Positions 10,837 to 21,001 of a DNA stretch of 64,000 nt are shown here, one piece after another (the stretch's first letter is position 1; every line of letters begins with the position of its first letter). The stretch lies in contig JAADJZ010000009.1 of assembly GCA_011032825.1 (NCBI GenBank), positions 806,001-870,000 on the forward strand, given 5' to 3'. The notes under the pieces were generated by a model. It saw only the letters and a program-made list of their open reading frames with translations, had not been told where the DNA came from and did no database searches. A program made the translations under genes and the position numbers. The stretch comes from Massariosphaeria phaeospora. Taxonomy: Eukaryota > Ascomycota > Dothideomycetes > Pleosporales.

Positions 10837-13760
10837 ATGTTCGTCTTCAAGCGTGGTACGTGAACGATCTGTTCTCTGCCGCCACCCCTGCTGTTGCTGC
10901 ACATCGTGGTCCAATGCTAACAGTAGGACCAAAGATGGACGCAAGGAACGCGTTCAGTTCGACAAAATCACAGCGCGTGTCTCTAGGCTGTGTTACGGCT
11001 TGGATCCGGACCATGTCGACCCCGCCGCCATCACCATGAAGACCATCTCGGGCATCTACCATGGCGTGACCACGGTCCAGCTAGACGATCTGGTACGTTC
11101 CTCACATGCAATTCCTTTTTACACAGGACTCACACTCCCTAGGCCGCCGAGACAGCAGCGTACATGACCGTCACCCACCCCGACTATGCCATCCTTGCCG
11201 CCCGTATCGCTGTGTCAAATCTCCATAAGCAGACGAAGAAGCAATGGTCTGCCGTAGTGGCAGATCTCTACAACTACGTAAACCCCAAGAACCAGAAGCA
11301 TCAGCCGATGATTGCCAAGTCTGTATACGACCACGTGCAAAAGCATGCGGAAGAGCTGAACTCGGCTATTGTCTACGACCGCGATTTCCAGTACCAGTTC
11401 TTCGGCTTCAAGACGCTTGAGCGATCATACCTTCTTCGTATCAATGGCAAAGTCGCTGAGCGCCCCCAACACATGCTGATGCGCGTCTCCGTCGGCATTC
11501 ACGGAGAAGACATCGAGAAGACGATTGAGACATACAACTACATGTCTAGCAAATACTTTACACACGCGTCGCCGACGCTATTCAATGCCGGAACACCATC
11601 ACCTCAGATGTCGTCCTGCTTCTTGATTGATATAAAGGATGACAGTATCGAAGGTATCTACGACACACTGAAGACATGTGCCATGATCTCCAAGACTGCT
11701 GGCGGTATTGGCCTCAACGTGCACCGGATTCGCGCCACTGGCTCATATATCGGCGGCACAAACGGAACATCGAATGGCCTCATTCCCATGCTTCGTGTGT
11801 ACAACAACACAGCCAGGTATGTTGACCAGGGTGGGAACAAGCGCCCTGGTGCTTTTGCCATCTATGTCGAGCCGTGGCACGCCGACGTGTTTGGCTTCCT
11901 CGATCTCCGAAAGAACCATGGCAAAGAGGAAGTCCGAGCTCGCGACTTATTCTATGCCTTGTGGATCCCAGATCTGTTCATGAAACGTGTTCAGGAGAAT
12001 GGCGAGTGGACCCTGTTTTGCCCGAGCGAGGCGCCAGGCCTCGCCGACGTCTGGGGTGAAGAATTCGAAGAATTATACCACCAGTGAGTTCTCTTTCCCC
12101 AACCAGCATCGTTGCCCGGTCTAACAGTCACAGATATGAGAAGGCAGGCCGCGGACGTGAGACCGTACGTGCCCAGAAGCTCTGGTATGCCATCCTCGAG
12201 GCCCAGACTGAGACCGGCAACCCATACATGCTCTACAAGGATGCTTGCAACCGTAAGAGTAACCAGAAGAATCTTGGCACCATTCGCAGCTCCAATCTCT
12301 GCACCGAGATCATCGAGTATACCGCCCCTGACGAGGTTGCTGTCTGCAATCTCGCTTCGCTAGCCCTCCCGGCTTACGTGGACACCCAGCGTGGCGTGTA
12401 TGACTTCCAGAAGCTTCACGAGGTCACTAAAGTGGTGACCCGTAACCTCAACAAGATCATCGAAGTCAACCACTACCCAGTAGAGGAGGCACGCAATAGC
12501 AACTTCCGCCACAGGCCAATTGGTCTTGGTGTTCAAGGTCTAGCCGACGCGTTCCTTTCCCTACGGATGCCTTTCGAATCCCCGGAGGCTAAGAAACTAA
12601 ACATCCAGATCTTCGAGACCATCTACCACGCTGCTCTCGAATCTTCATGCGAGATTGCTGAAGAACTTGGGCCTTACAAGACTTACGAGGGCTCCCCCGT
12701 ATCCGAAGGCGTCCTCCAGTACGATATGTGGAATGTCACGCCTACTGATCTTTGGGACTGGGATTCCCTGAAGACTAAGATTGCTAAGCATGGTGTGCGG
12801 AATTCTCTTCTCGTTGCCCCTATGCCGACTGCTTCTACGTCTCAAATTCTGGGCTACAACGAGTGCTTCGAGCCGTACACGTCTAACATCTACTCTCGCC
12901 GTGTCTTGGCTGGAGAATTCCAGGTCGTGAACCCATGGCTGCTCAAAGATCTTGTGGACATGGGTCTTTGGTCAGACAACATGAAGAACCGCATCATCGC
13001 CGACGGTGGCTCCATCCAGCGCATCCCCAATATTCCTGATGGCATTAAGGCCCTTTACAAAACTGTCTGGGAAATCTCACAACGAACCATCATCCAGATG
13101 GCAGCTGACCGTGGTGCATTTATTGATCAGTCACAATCGCTCAACATTCATATGAAGGAGCCTACGATGGGCAAGATCACATCTATGCACTTTGCCGGGT
13201 GGAAGCTTGGTCTCAAGACTGGCATGTACTACCTCCGGACCATGGCAGCGTCTGCTCCTATCCAGTTCACGGTCGACCAGGAAGCTCTGAAGGTCACCGA
13301 CACCAACATCGCACGTACCTTGGTATCAAAGAGGAAGGGTATGAACGGTGCCGCTAATCCAGGCTCCCCGTCCCCTTCTGCCGTCCCTCGACCTATGTTC
13401 ATGAGTAAGAGCCCCAATGGCACACCGAGTGACCTTGTTTCGTCGGACGGTATTCCTACCCCCTCTGCTACTCCTCCACTAGTTGCAGACAACAAGCGTG
13501 TGTCCAGTGGGGCTACCAAGGAAAACCCCCTTGCACCCAAGCCCTTCCCAGCTGACGTCGAGGAAGGCGACAGCCCGAAGATGCTTAGCACTGACCATGA
13601 TGGTAATTCAGTTGAAGAATCGGTTCTTCCACAACCAGCCATCAAGCAGGAAGAGGACAAGGATGAAGACAATACCGCACGGGACGGAGACATCTATGCA
13701 GACGCAGCACTTGCTTGCTCGATTGAGAACAAGGAGGCTTGCGTCATGTGCAGTGGTTAA
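10837..13760 (+). CDS. RNR1: RNR1, ribonucleoside-diphosphate reductase large subunit
   Basis: The gene has four exons (10837-10855, 10935-11092, 11143-12083, 12134-13760) and encodes 914 residues. The first exon is only 19 bases. The enzyme reduces ribonucleoside diphosphates to deoxy forms with the small subunit Rnr2/4. The N-terminal ATP-cone is visible ([19 protein letters not shown]). Catalytic signatures follow: [20 protein letters not shown] with one of the redox cysteines, [19 protein letters not shown] with the N-x-C-x-E catalytic triad, and [18 protein letters not shown]. The barrel ends at [12 protein letters not shown] disordered Ser/Pro/acidic linker of about 130 residues separates it from the C-terminal CVMC cysteine pair that re-reduces the active site. 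Intron lengths are 79, 50 and 50 bp. The first acceptor is AAAG, chosen because it alone keeps the conserved KRDGRKER frame. Two ACGCGT boxes upstream suggest S-phase control. Confidence 0.96.
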
Positions 13761-14525
13761 GAAGCTGATCGCGTGTGTACAATGACCTGTCCAGATACAT
13801 GTACTTCTCTCCTTCTTTTCGGCATGGGGGCACGGCGTTTGGTCGGACAGTATGCTAAGTTTTGACGTTCTGGATAACGAAGAGGAGGGATGAGACTCAT
13901 GAGATTGGGATATTACGGGTTTGGATATCATTTAGTTACCATTATACTAAAGCGGACTAGCATTCGTTGTTCAACGTTCTACCATCTCTTGAAGTAAACT
14001 CTGAATGGAGTAGTACCGCCAAAGGCACAGAGTCTACATTACCCACCCCCTAACTCTCCCTCGTTTGTATACGTACGAGTTGTACAGCTAAAGGAGCAGA
14101 GCCTGGGTCCTACCTTCGCGTCGTGCATCGTAGAGGAGCCCTAAAAGAACATCCGTTTAAGCGGCAATCCGGTAACGTAGGTAGTACAGATACCGAGGTC
14201 TTGCTAGAAATATGTAAAGAGAGCACGGTCTCCAGGCGCAAATTGCATAGCATGACTAAACGTCTCTGTGCCATATAAGGCGTAGTATACCCGAAGCGAC
14301 AATGATACCTCGGGACCCTTGTCGCCTGTCTGCTTCCAACGCGCCCTATGCACACCCTAAAAGCTACAAAACACGTCCTTCCTGCCCCATACGCAGTTTT
14401 GCCAATTCCGAGAGCTACAAATAAGAGAGCACTTGCACGCTCTTCAATTCCGCTGCCATTGCTCTCGTGAATCCCCTGCACACGTAACAAGTAGTCGCGA
14501 CCCCACATCCGCCTCCCGCCCCGCA
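13761..14525. other. Intergenic region between RNR1 and the YCII gene
   Basis: This holds the RNR1 3' end and the next gene's promoter. It contains a 32-nt fragment of the tRNA-Pro(CGG) gene at 14278-14309. No other feature is supported. Confidence 0.4.
14278..14309 (-). pseudogene. Fragment of the intron-containing tRNA-Pro(CGG) gene
   Basis: These 32 bases match 60845-60876 of the intact tRNA-Pro gene at 31 of 32 positions, with one C-to-G difference inside the D-arm portion on this strand. Read on the minus strand, the fragment covers the 3' side of the D arm, the 5' half of the anticodon arm with the CGG anticodon, and the first 12 bases or so of the intron. The acceptor stem and T arm are absent on both sides, so it cannot make a tRNA. 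Because intron bases are included, it derives from gene DNA or precursor and not from mature tRNA. Confidence 0.8.
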
Positions 14526-15148
14526 ATGTTCGCCCTCGGCCCACGCGTAAACTTCAAGCGACTCACATCGACATCTCCATTTACATTTACATCTGCAATC
14601 CCAAATACAATCACACCCATCTGTCGACCGCGCGTCCTCCGTAGACCTCTGATCCAATTCACCGCAACCCGCACTATGGCATCCGACGCGGCAGCTCCAA
14701 TCGTCGAGTGGCTCATCATTGCGCCCGACCACCAAGGCGCGCTGCAGAAGAGGCTGGGCGTGCGGAATGACCATTTGGCGGGGCTCAAGGCGGATCCGGA
14801 GGAGTTTTGGCTGTGGGGTGGTATGTCGTCTTTCTAACTGTCTACTTCGCACCTTTCCCCGTTTCACTCTATATAACAGCCTTATTTGCCCTGCCCCTAT
14901 TGCCATCCTTTCTAGCAGAGCAGATGCTAACAGAAGCTACCGTACTAGGCGCCATGCTCGAATCCCACCCCCAACCCGACGATACCGATCCCCCGTCCAT
15001 GAAGGGCTCGTGCATGCTGGTGGGCGCGAGGACGCGAGAGGAGGTGGTGGAGCGGCTGAAGAGGGATGTGTATGTGGAGGGTGGGGTGTGGGATTGGGAG
15101 AAGGTGCAGATCATTCCGTTTAAGAGTGCGATAAGGAAGCCGTTGTGA
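14526..15148 (+). CDS. YCII-domain protein, probably mitochondrial
   Basis: The gene has two exons (14526-14820, 14949-15148) and encodes 164 residues. The YCII (dimeric alpha-beta barrel) fold spans about residues 55-160: VEWLIIAPDHQGALQKRL, then GSCMLVGARTREEVVERLKRDVYVEGGVWDWEKVQIIPFKSA. Fungal members of this family are small and have no firmly known substrate. The first 50 residues contain many Arg, Ser and Thr and no acidic residue, which suggests a mitochondrial presequence. Starting at the internal ATG at 14676 would give a cytosolic form of 114 residues. The 128-bp intron (GTATGT...CTAG, branch GCTAAC) splits a glycine codon inside WGG-AM. Confidence 0.83.
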
Positions 15149-15725
15149 GGATGCATGTGTGTGGCGTGGCGTGTGGTCGGTGAGCATTGGGCACTGAGCA
15201 CGCGCGGTAGTGATAGTGCATGGCTATAGAACTACCTTGTACATGTCTTGAATGGTTCGATGTGTCTCTTCTAGGTGCACCTTTGTGCTTGTGGAGTGTG
15301 TAGGTTTTTGAAGCTGAAGGTAACGATGATGGCGATGTAATGAGTGTACTGTTGTGCCATCCACCCCTTTTTAGGTGACATCAGCATCAGAACCAGTCGA
15401 TGTGGCCTCGATCCATTCTTGTAGCATTGCACTTCTAGAGTCCGACCGTGACCTAGGTATCGATACGAGCTTAACCGGTAGAAGGGTTGCTTGATGGTGT
15501 GGCCGAGATCTGGCGCGGCGTTGCCCGTGTGTAGGTTATGCTGTAGGAGACGTGTGTAGCACACACCTCGATCTTGACATCCCACTTGATAACCCACGTA
15601 CACGTCGTGCTGCCTCTTTCGCAGGGAAGTCGTCTTCTTTGCGACTGGCGCAGGCGTCGTGTGTGGCTAACGCATTCGTTTCCAGATCTGTACCACCCAC
15701 TCTTGGGAACCAAAAGCGCTCTCTT
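15149..15725. other. Convergent intergenic region
   Basis: This separates the 3' ends of the YCII gene and the polysaccharide deacetylase gene. No feature is supported. Confidence 0.4.
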
Positions 15726-16535
15726 TCAACCAGCTCTCCCCGTCCTCCCACCCGTGGCCTCAATCAACCCACTCAACGTCGTAATCCTATACCCTCTCCT
15801 CCTAATCTCCGGAATCACCTTCCTCAACATCGGCACCGTCCACGCCCTCCGATCATGGCAAATGATAATCGCGCCGGGCCGCACCATGCTAAGAATATGC
15901 CTCGCGTTCACGCCCGCATACGGGATCTGCGGATCGTGCGGATACACGCTCCCGAGCACCAATCTATACTCCAACTTCTTGACCAACGCCCTCATGCGCG
16001 TTGAAAAGAAGCCTGACCCAGGCCGGAAGTACCGTGGCGGGTGAGCGACGCCCACGCTATCGTACGTGCTGTTGATCATGCCCTCTACAGTTGCAATCTG
16101 CGAAGTGAGCTCTTCGTCTGACAGCGCGCGCGACGCTTCGTCATGCATGGCATGGTTGCCCAACTCGCTCCCCGCGCTCACCACTTGCTCCAACATGCGC
16201 TCTCTGCCTCCCACCTGCCCCCCAATTACGAAGAACGTTGCCGCCGCCTCGTTCTCCGCCAACACATCTAGTATTTCCTCCGTGTACCCGCTCGGCGCAT
16301 CATCGATTGTGAGCGCAACGACTTTCTCAGACGTCGGGATCCGCCAGAGCACGTCGGGCCAGCGGTGCGCGAAGTAGCGGATGAACAGCGTGGGGGGCTT
16401 GTAGATGATGTAGAAGGGAGCGAGGAGCGTGAGCAGCGCCGAGACGAGTAGAAGCATGGTCAGGAGGCGGGAGCGGCGGGCGCGGCGCCGCAGTTTGGAG
16501 GGAAGGCGGCAGAGACGGAAGGAGGGGCGGTACAT
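15726..16535 (-). CDS. Membrane-anchored polysaccharide (chitin) deacetylase
   Basis: This single-exon gene encodes 269 residues with a NodB-homology carbohydrate esterase family 4 domain. An N-terminal basic cluster (RRRARRSR) and a hydrophobic segment at about residues 25-45 predict a type II membrane protein with the catalytic domain in the secretory lumen or outside. Motif 1 is ALTIDDAPSG, with the catalytic base and metal aspartates. Motif 2 is GNHAMHDEASR, with the two metal histidines. Motif 3 is RYFRPGSGFF. A C-terminal motif IIICHDRRAW supplies the catalytic histidine. The family removes acetyl groups from chitin or related polymers. The exact substrate cannot be read from sequence. 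There is no GPI signal or chitin-binding module. Confidence 0.88.
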   Translation of the reverse strand: MYRPSFRLCRLPSKLRRRARRSRLLTMLLLVSALLTLLAPFYIIYKPPTLFIRYFAHRWPDVLWRIPTSEKVVALTIDDAPSGYTEEILDVLAENEAAATFFVIGGQVGGRERMLEQVVSAGSELGNHAMHDEASRALSDEELTSQIATVEGMINSTYDSVGVAHPPRYFRPGSGFFSTRMRALVKKLEYRLVLGSVYPHDPQIPYAGVNARHILSMVRPGAIIICHDRRAWTVPMLRKVIPEIRRRGYRITTLSGLIEATGGRTGRAG

Positions 16536-17274
16536 GGTTCGTAGGGGGCGGGAGTGAGAACGTGAGGGATCATGACAGGTGTGGCATTAACATTACTGGA
16601 CAATAGGAGGGCAATGCCATGGTATTTCCATGCTGGCGTCTTGAGATGTGCCTTCACGCGTCGTCGGGAAGTGTCGAGATGGAAGGCTTATCGATAGGGG
16701 GGTCAGGGGTTAGCCGAGCCGCTTAGTCATAGTATAAAGATCTGCCAAAGAAAATGTTTCTTCAAAAAGGTTCCGTCACACCCGACCACAGCAAGTAGGG
16801 TTTCCGCGCCCTCACAACTACTCGAGCATGGAGTGTCTTCCCGTTTTACTAGCACATGTTCTTTCCGCTGCAATTCAGGGAAAGAACAAGAGCGATGATC
16901 CAGTATCACAGACTTCAACTAACCTTCCCATCCAAACCACGCCTTTGCGCAGATGCCTTATGTAAAACAACATCCGGAACAAATTTGTCACGCCCATGCG
17001 AACTCTCCAACTTCGCTATGGGCCCTCTAAGCACGTTCCAAGATCGATCTCGAGCGTTTAATTGACCTGATTGCCTAGCTTACTGGCTGTTCAGGTCTCA
17101 TGACGCTCAGACATATGTTGCCTCTTGTCATCTTTGCATCTACAAGTACCACTCAGGAACATGGCTTTTTGTCAGTCTGTCTTATTGTAACATGGGGTAT
17201 CATTGTCTATATGTATTTGCCGTATCGTACATGCGATGTTCTGCGACGGAAAGGGAAGATAGGATGAGCTGGTA
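16536..17274. other. Intergenic region between MLH3 and the deacetylase gene
   Basis: Both neighbours are on the minus strand. The interval holds the MLH3 3' end and the deacetylase promoter. No further gene is supported. Confidence 0.4.
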
Positions 17275-20200
17275 TCATGTCTTCTTCCACCCTTTCCATG
17301 CATCAACGAAACTCTTCGTTTCCGACTGCTCGACCACATCGGAACCAAAACCTAAACCTGAACCCGCGCCGATATCTCCGCCTGATGCCCCCAAATCGAC
17401 CAAAGGCACCATACTCGGCCGTCCATGCGCGCACATAAACGGAAACACGCAACTTGATAGTTTCGAAACTAACTCTTCGCATTGCTGCATTGTCAACTCG
17501 TCATTGAACATGATTGCCGAGCGACAGGCACGAGAATTGATCATATCAACGAGACCTTGAGGGCATGTTGATAGTCGTCTGTACCATGATGCGGCCTCAG
17601 ATTGAGAAGATAAATGAGATTGGACATTTTTGAGAGGTGGTAAACTTGGATCCTCAGCGTACTTCCAGACAGTAGAGCGAAGGAATGATATAAGGATCTG
17701 TGGGTCGGCTTTACAACGCTCGGATATGCTTGGAGGCAGTGTCGACACAACTAGTGTTGACCGAGTCCTTGCCGACACACTAGGAACACTTCCTGGCGTT
17801 CTCGACGTAGAGATATCGTATAAGATACCCCAAGCAGCGAATCTCGGCGCATGAGTGGTGAAGTGCCCCTGTTCATGAGAGGAGATAGCAAACTGTATCG
17901 GCTTTTCAAGCACTGTGAAGGCGACCTGGGACCTATGGCCGAGATGTGACCTGTACTTAGAGTAGTTGTGGTCGGCTGACAAAGGACTACATAGTTCTGA
18001 AAGCAACAACTCGACGCGGATACGCTCGTCTGCGGCATGCTGGTCAATCAAAACTAAACAATCCCTGCCCGGTTTCCCATTATGTTCTTGAATCGAAGCG
18101 CACATCTTGACTAGAATGAACTTCTTGTCCAACTGCGCTATCACTTGAGCATCTTGTAAACTTGTTCTCGACAGCTTGTTCGAATCAAATAGAGATGACT
18201 CCACGAACGCCTTCTCGATGTGGTTATGTGAGTGACCAAAGCGACTCCAACGGCGGTAGTCGCCCTGGACCTGGTCTTCCTCGTGGGTAACTCGATGGAC
18301 TTGTTTTTCGACCGGTTTGAAGATCGGATTGTCCCAATTTTGCAACAAGCCGTCAAGCCATGGCGTCTTCGCCTCTGTAGCAGTAATGGGCTTCTCGTTA
18401 AGTCGAACAGGTTTGTTGAATTCCTTGAGGGTATTCCCGCGGGTCGATAAGGAAAGCCCCCCTTGAAGCTGTGTAGGATGTTGAGGTAAGACGCAGCCGG
18501 TACGTGCATTCAGAAGGAAGGTCTGCTTGGAAGCAGGGTCTATCCAAGCAACAGTCTCATCATACTTGTGGTCGTCCAAGTAAGAATCTGCATTCGTGAG
18601 CGCTGCGCTAGGTAAAGACTCCGAGGCAATTGTAGAATATGAAGTCCCGAGTAGCATAGCGGTATCACCCACCTTGGCGAGATGCTTGGGTTGTGAATTA
18701 TTATTGTAGGCTTCTGCAACCGGACGCGATTCGTATCCATCGTCTTTGGCTTCTTTTCCACAAGTCCAGATGGTGTCGAAGAATTCTGCTTTTCCACTCT
18801 TGATTCGAGACCATTCAGCGAATGGAAGTTGGCTTCCTCGTCCGGGAGCTTTGGTTGAAGCTGTAGTAGAAACCTTTCTTTTCCGATTTTCTGACGTAGA
18901 TTTGAGTGTAGAAGAGTGACCTTCAATATTCGCATGAGCAGCCTTAGTGGGACTGGCTTGTGGCATGGAATGCATTTCCGGGGGCTCATTGTTCAAAGTC
19001 GCAGAAGCGGTAGGCCGAGGCTTCCTGGCACGAGCTTTGCGAGGCCTGAAGTGATGAGCTGATAGCCACTGGGTAACCATAGCTTTTAACACGTCGACCA
19101 CCGCCTGCAGGTTTGCTTCGTCGTTGAAGATGTCGTCTTCGGCGCCTCTGACCCTCTGTTCATTCTTTAACGATACCCGCAGATGGAACATGGGATATCG
19201 ATCAACATCTTTACGCACTCGCAATTGCCGGTCCGTATACCCATCGCTCTTGTATCTTTTGTCCTTATCTCTTCGAACCTTCTCATTTTCTTCCACATCG
19301 GCTTCATCTTCGATGGTGCCAAAGCTAGAGTGGTCGAATATCCGGTTGACTTCATTATAAAGCTCATTATGCCCGGACTCAGCAGAAATCGGGCGAATGC
19401 CGATAGAAATAAATTGAACCCGCTTACTTGGCGCAGGATCAAGTGATATAGCCCCCTTGATGGAAATGGTCGGGGTCGAAGCCGAGACAGGAATCCAAGA
19501 TGGCCATTCGTCAATCGATATATACTCGGTTTGGGTCAAGATATTGAGCAAACTCCCAAGCTCAGCCGAGTAATTTTTAAAGTGATCTGAGCCCTTTCTT
19601 CTAGTAGACGCATCGGAGGATGATCCGCTCACGGCGAACATCGCCTTGTTCTCCGCATCCCGGACTATCAACCTGATCACTCCGCGCCAACTAAGCATCA
19701 AACCAGCAAGCTCCACTTTCAGTATGTTCCACAACCGATCCTGTTCAACCTTCCGCCCTGTTGCTGCCCGCTGCTTGACTCGGACGGGCAGGTTGCCGAA
19801 GAGGTTCCGCACTGTAACCCGCGTTCCGTGTTTCTCATGGTGAATATATTGTTGTGGCGGCGCCGGCAGCTGTCTGTCTATGGCCTTGGAAAGATGGAAC
19901 GTAACTGAGTTGTGGGATCGGTGCTCGTGGTGATGGGATACGATGGAGACGAGGGACATGGCGGCGAGAGACGCAAGAAAGGTGCCATTGCGGCCGAGAC
20001 AGGCATCCCGAGAGTGGTATTTCGAAGTACCTGTGACATATCAGTCTCTATTGCAAGTGCGAGCAGGTGGGAGCTCACAGTATAGCTTGCCCAAGCCCCC
20101 GTCGTCCCTGAATTCGAGCGGAGCTATGCCTAGACCGTTGTCTTCGACGGAACAGCCCCCTCGCGCGAGATCGACAGTGGCGTCTATCTTGGTGGCGCTT

Positions 20201-20343
20201 GCGTCAAGAGCATTCTCCAAGAGCCCCAGAACAACGCCGGTGAGTGAGACGATTGCGGTCGAAGACTTGATTTGGGCTACGACATGGTGCGGTAGAGGCA
20301 AAATGGAACCCCCGCGGCTGTTCGTTGTCCCTGCGCGGTGCAT
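17275..20343 (-). CDS. MLH3: MLH3, MutL-family DNA mismatch repair and meiotic endonuclease subunit
   Basis: The gene has two exons on the minus strand (20343-20079, 20030-17275) and encodes 1006 residues. Mlh3 pairs with Mlh1. The dimer nicks DNA in mismatch repair and resolves meiotic recombination intermediates as crossovers. The N-terminal GHKL ATPase shows LLENALDASATKID (residues 41-54) and VEDNGLGI (66-73). The C-terminal endonuclease motif DQHAADERIRVE is intact at about residues 751-762, followed by ACRSAIMFNDEL and CAHGRPS, which complete the metal site. The middle 350 residues are low in complexity. Two ATPase features are unusual. Four residues before the conserved Asn44, where MutL has its catalytic Glu, there is Gly40. 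The GFRGEAL motif is replaced by GRNGTFLASL. The 48-bp intron (GTGAGC...ACAG) splits a Cys codon, and the YCTSKY block forms across it. Confidence 0.92.
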
Positions 20344-20358
20344 ATTGGCGAGCTGCGG

Positions 20359-20400
20359 CTATCCGCCCTTGTGCTGGAGGATCAAGCCACAGCCGGCCAT
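20359..20400 (-). other. Upstream ORF of 13 codons in the MLH3 leader
   Basis: An ATG in a good context (ACCATGG) opens 57 bases before the MLH3 start and closes with TAG 15 bases before it. The 13-residue product is MAGCGLILQHKGG. If it lies in the transcript it should lower MLH3 translation. The transcript start is not known, so the role is inferred. Confidence 0.4.
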
Positions 20401-20605
20401 GGTCGAGTAGTTGGACAAGAGCGGGGCGATGTTTGGCAATTCGCAGACGGAGGAAAGAGTCGCGGAAGCTGCGTCGCAACATGCACCGTGTTTCTGCCAG
20501 TGGGAGTGAGCGGTATGCCGGGCGATGAGCTAGCGGGCACAAGCTTGACCCTAGCACGCCGCAAAGGGGATGGTCGACACTCGGCAGCCGCACAGCCGCA
20601 CAGCC

Positions 20606-20640
20606 GCCTCCGCCTCCGCCGCCGCCGCCGCCGCCGCGGC
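20606..20640. repeat. CCG-rich microsatellite
   Basis: This is a run of CGCCTC and CCG triplets, about seven of them pure CCG. It lies between the divergent MLH3 gene and the gene beginning at 21002. Confidence 0.8.
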
Positions 20641-21001
20641 CATCCTCGCCCTCGCCTGCATTGCATGTCGCCGGCCCTCCACGCCAAACAACCCAGCCGC
20701 CTGTTCAAAGTCCAAACATTGCGCGCGGCCTGCACGCCCTTATTTCTAAACGAAACGCGGCGCCACCCAGCCCCGCACCCGGTTTCTCGCAACCGCAATC
20801 GCTGCCGCTGCTCGTCTGCTGTGCGGCCAGATCCACACGTCTGCAGCCTCGTCATCAACCACTTCATTCCACGTGGAGCACCTCGAGCCTGCGCATCACC
20901 CACCACGGCTTCCAGCGGTCCACACGCACACACGCACACACCAAGCAGCGAGCTATTCACTTCACTCTACAGTGATCCACAGCCGCCAGCGTCGAATCGG
21001 A

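Larger units (their letters stand above)
20344..21001. other. Divergent promoter region of MLH3 and the disordered-protein gene
   Basis: This GC-rich interval holds the leaders of both genes and a CCG/CTC microsatellite at 20606-20640. Neither end shows ACGCGT boxes. Confidence 0.5.

Noticed and set aside
10921..10926. CAGTAG as the first acceptor of RNR1
   Set aside because: Using it shifts the frame and destroys the conserved ATP-cone start. The AAAG acceptor eight bases downstream restores it.
14433..14525. N-terminal extension of the YCII protein to an upstream TTG
   Set aside because: Fungal nuclear genes rarely start at TTG. The first ATG at 14526 gives a sensible presequence.
20873..21001. 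Start of the disordered protein at an upstream GTG
   Set aside because: The extension is low-complexity leader sequence. The first ATG at 21002 is preferred.
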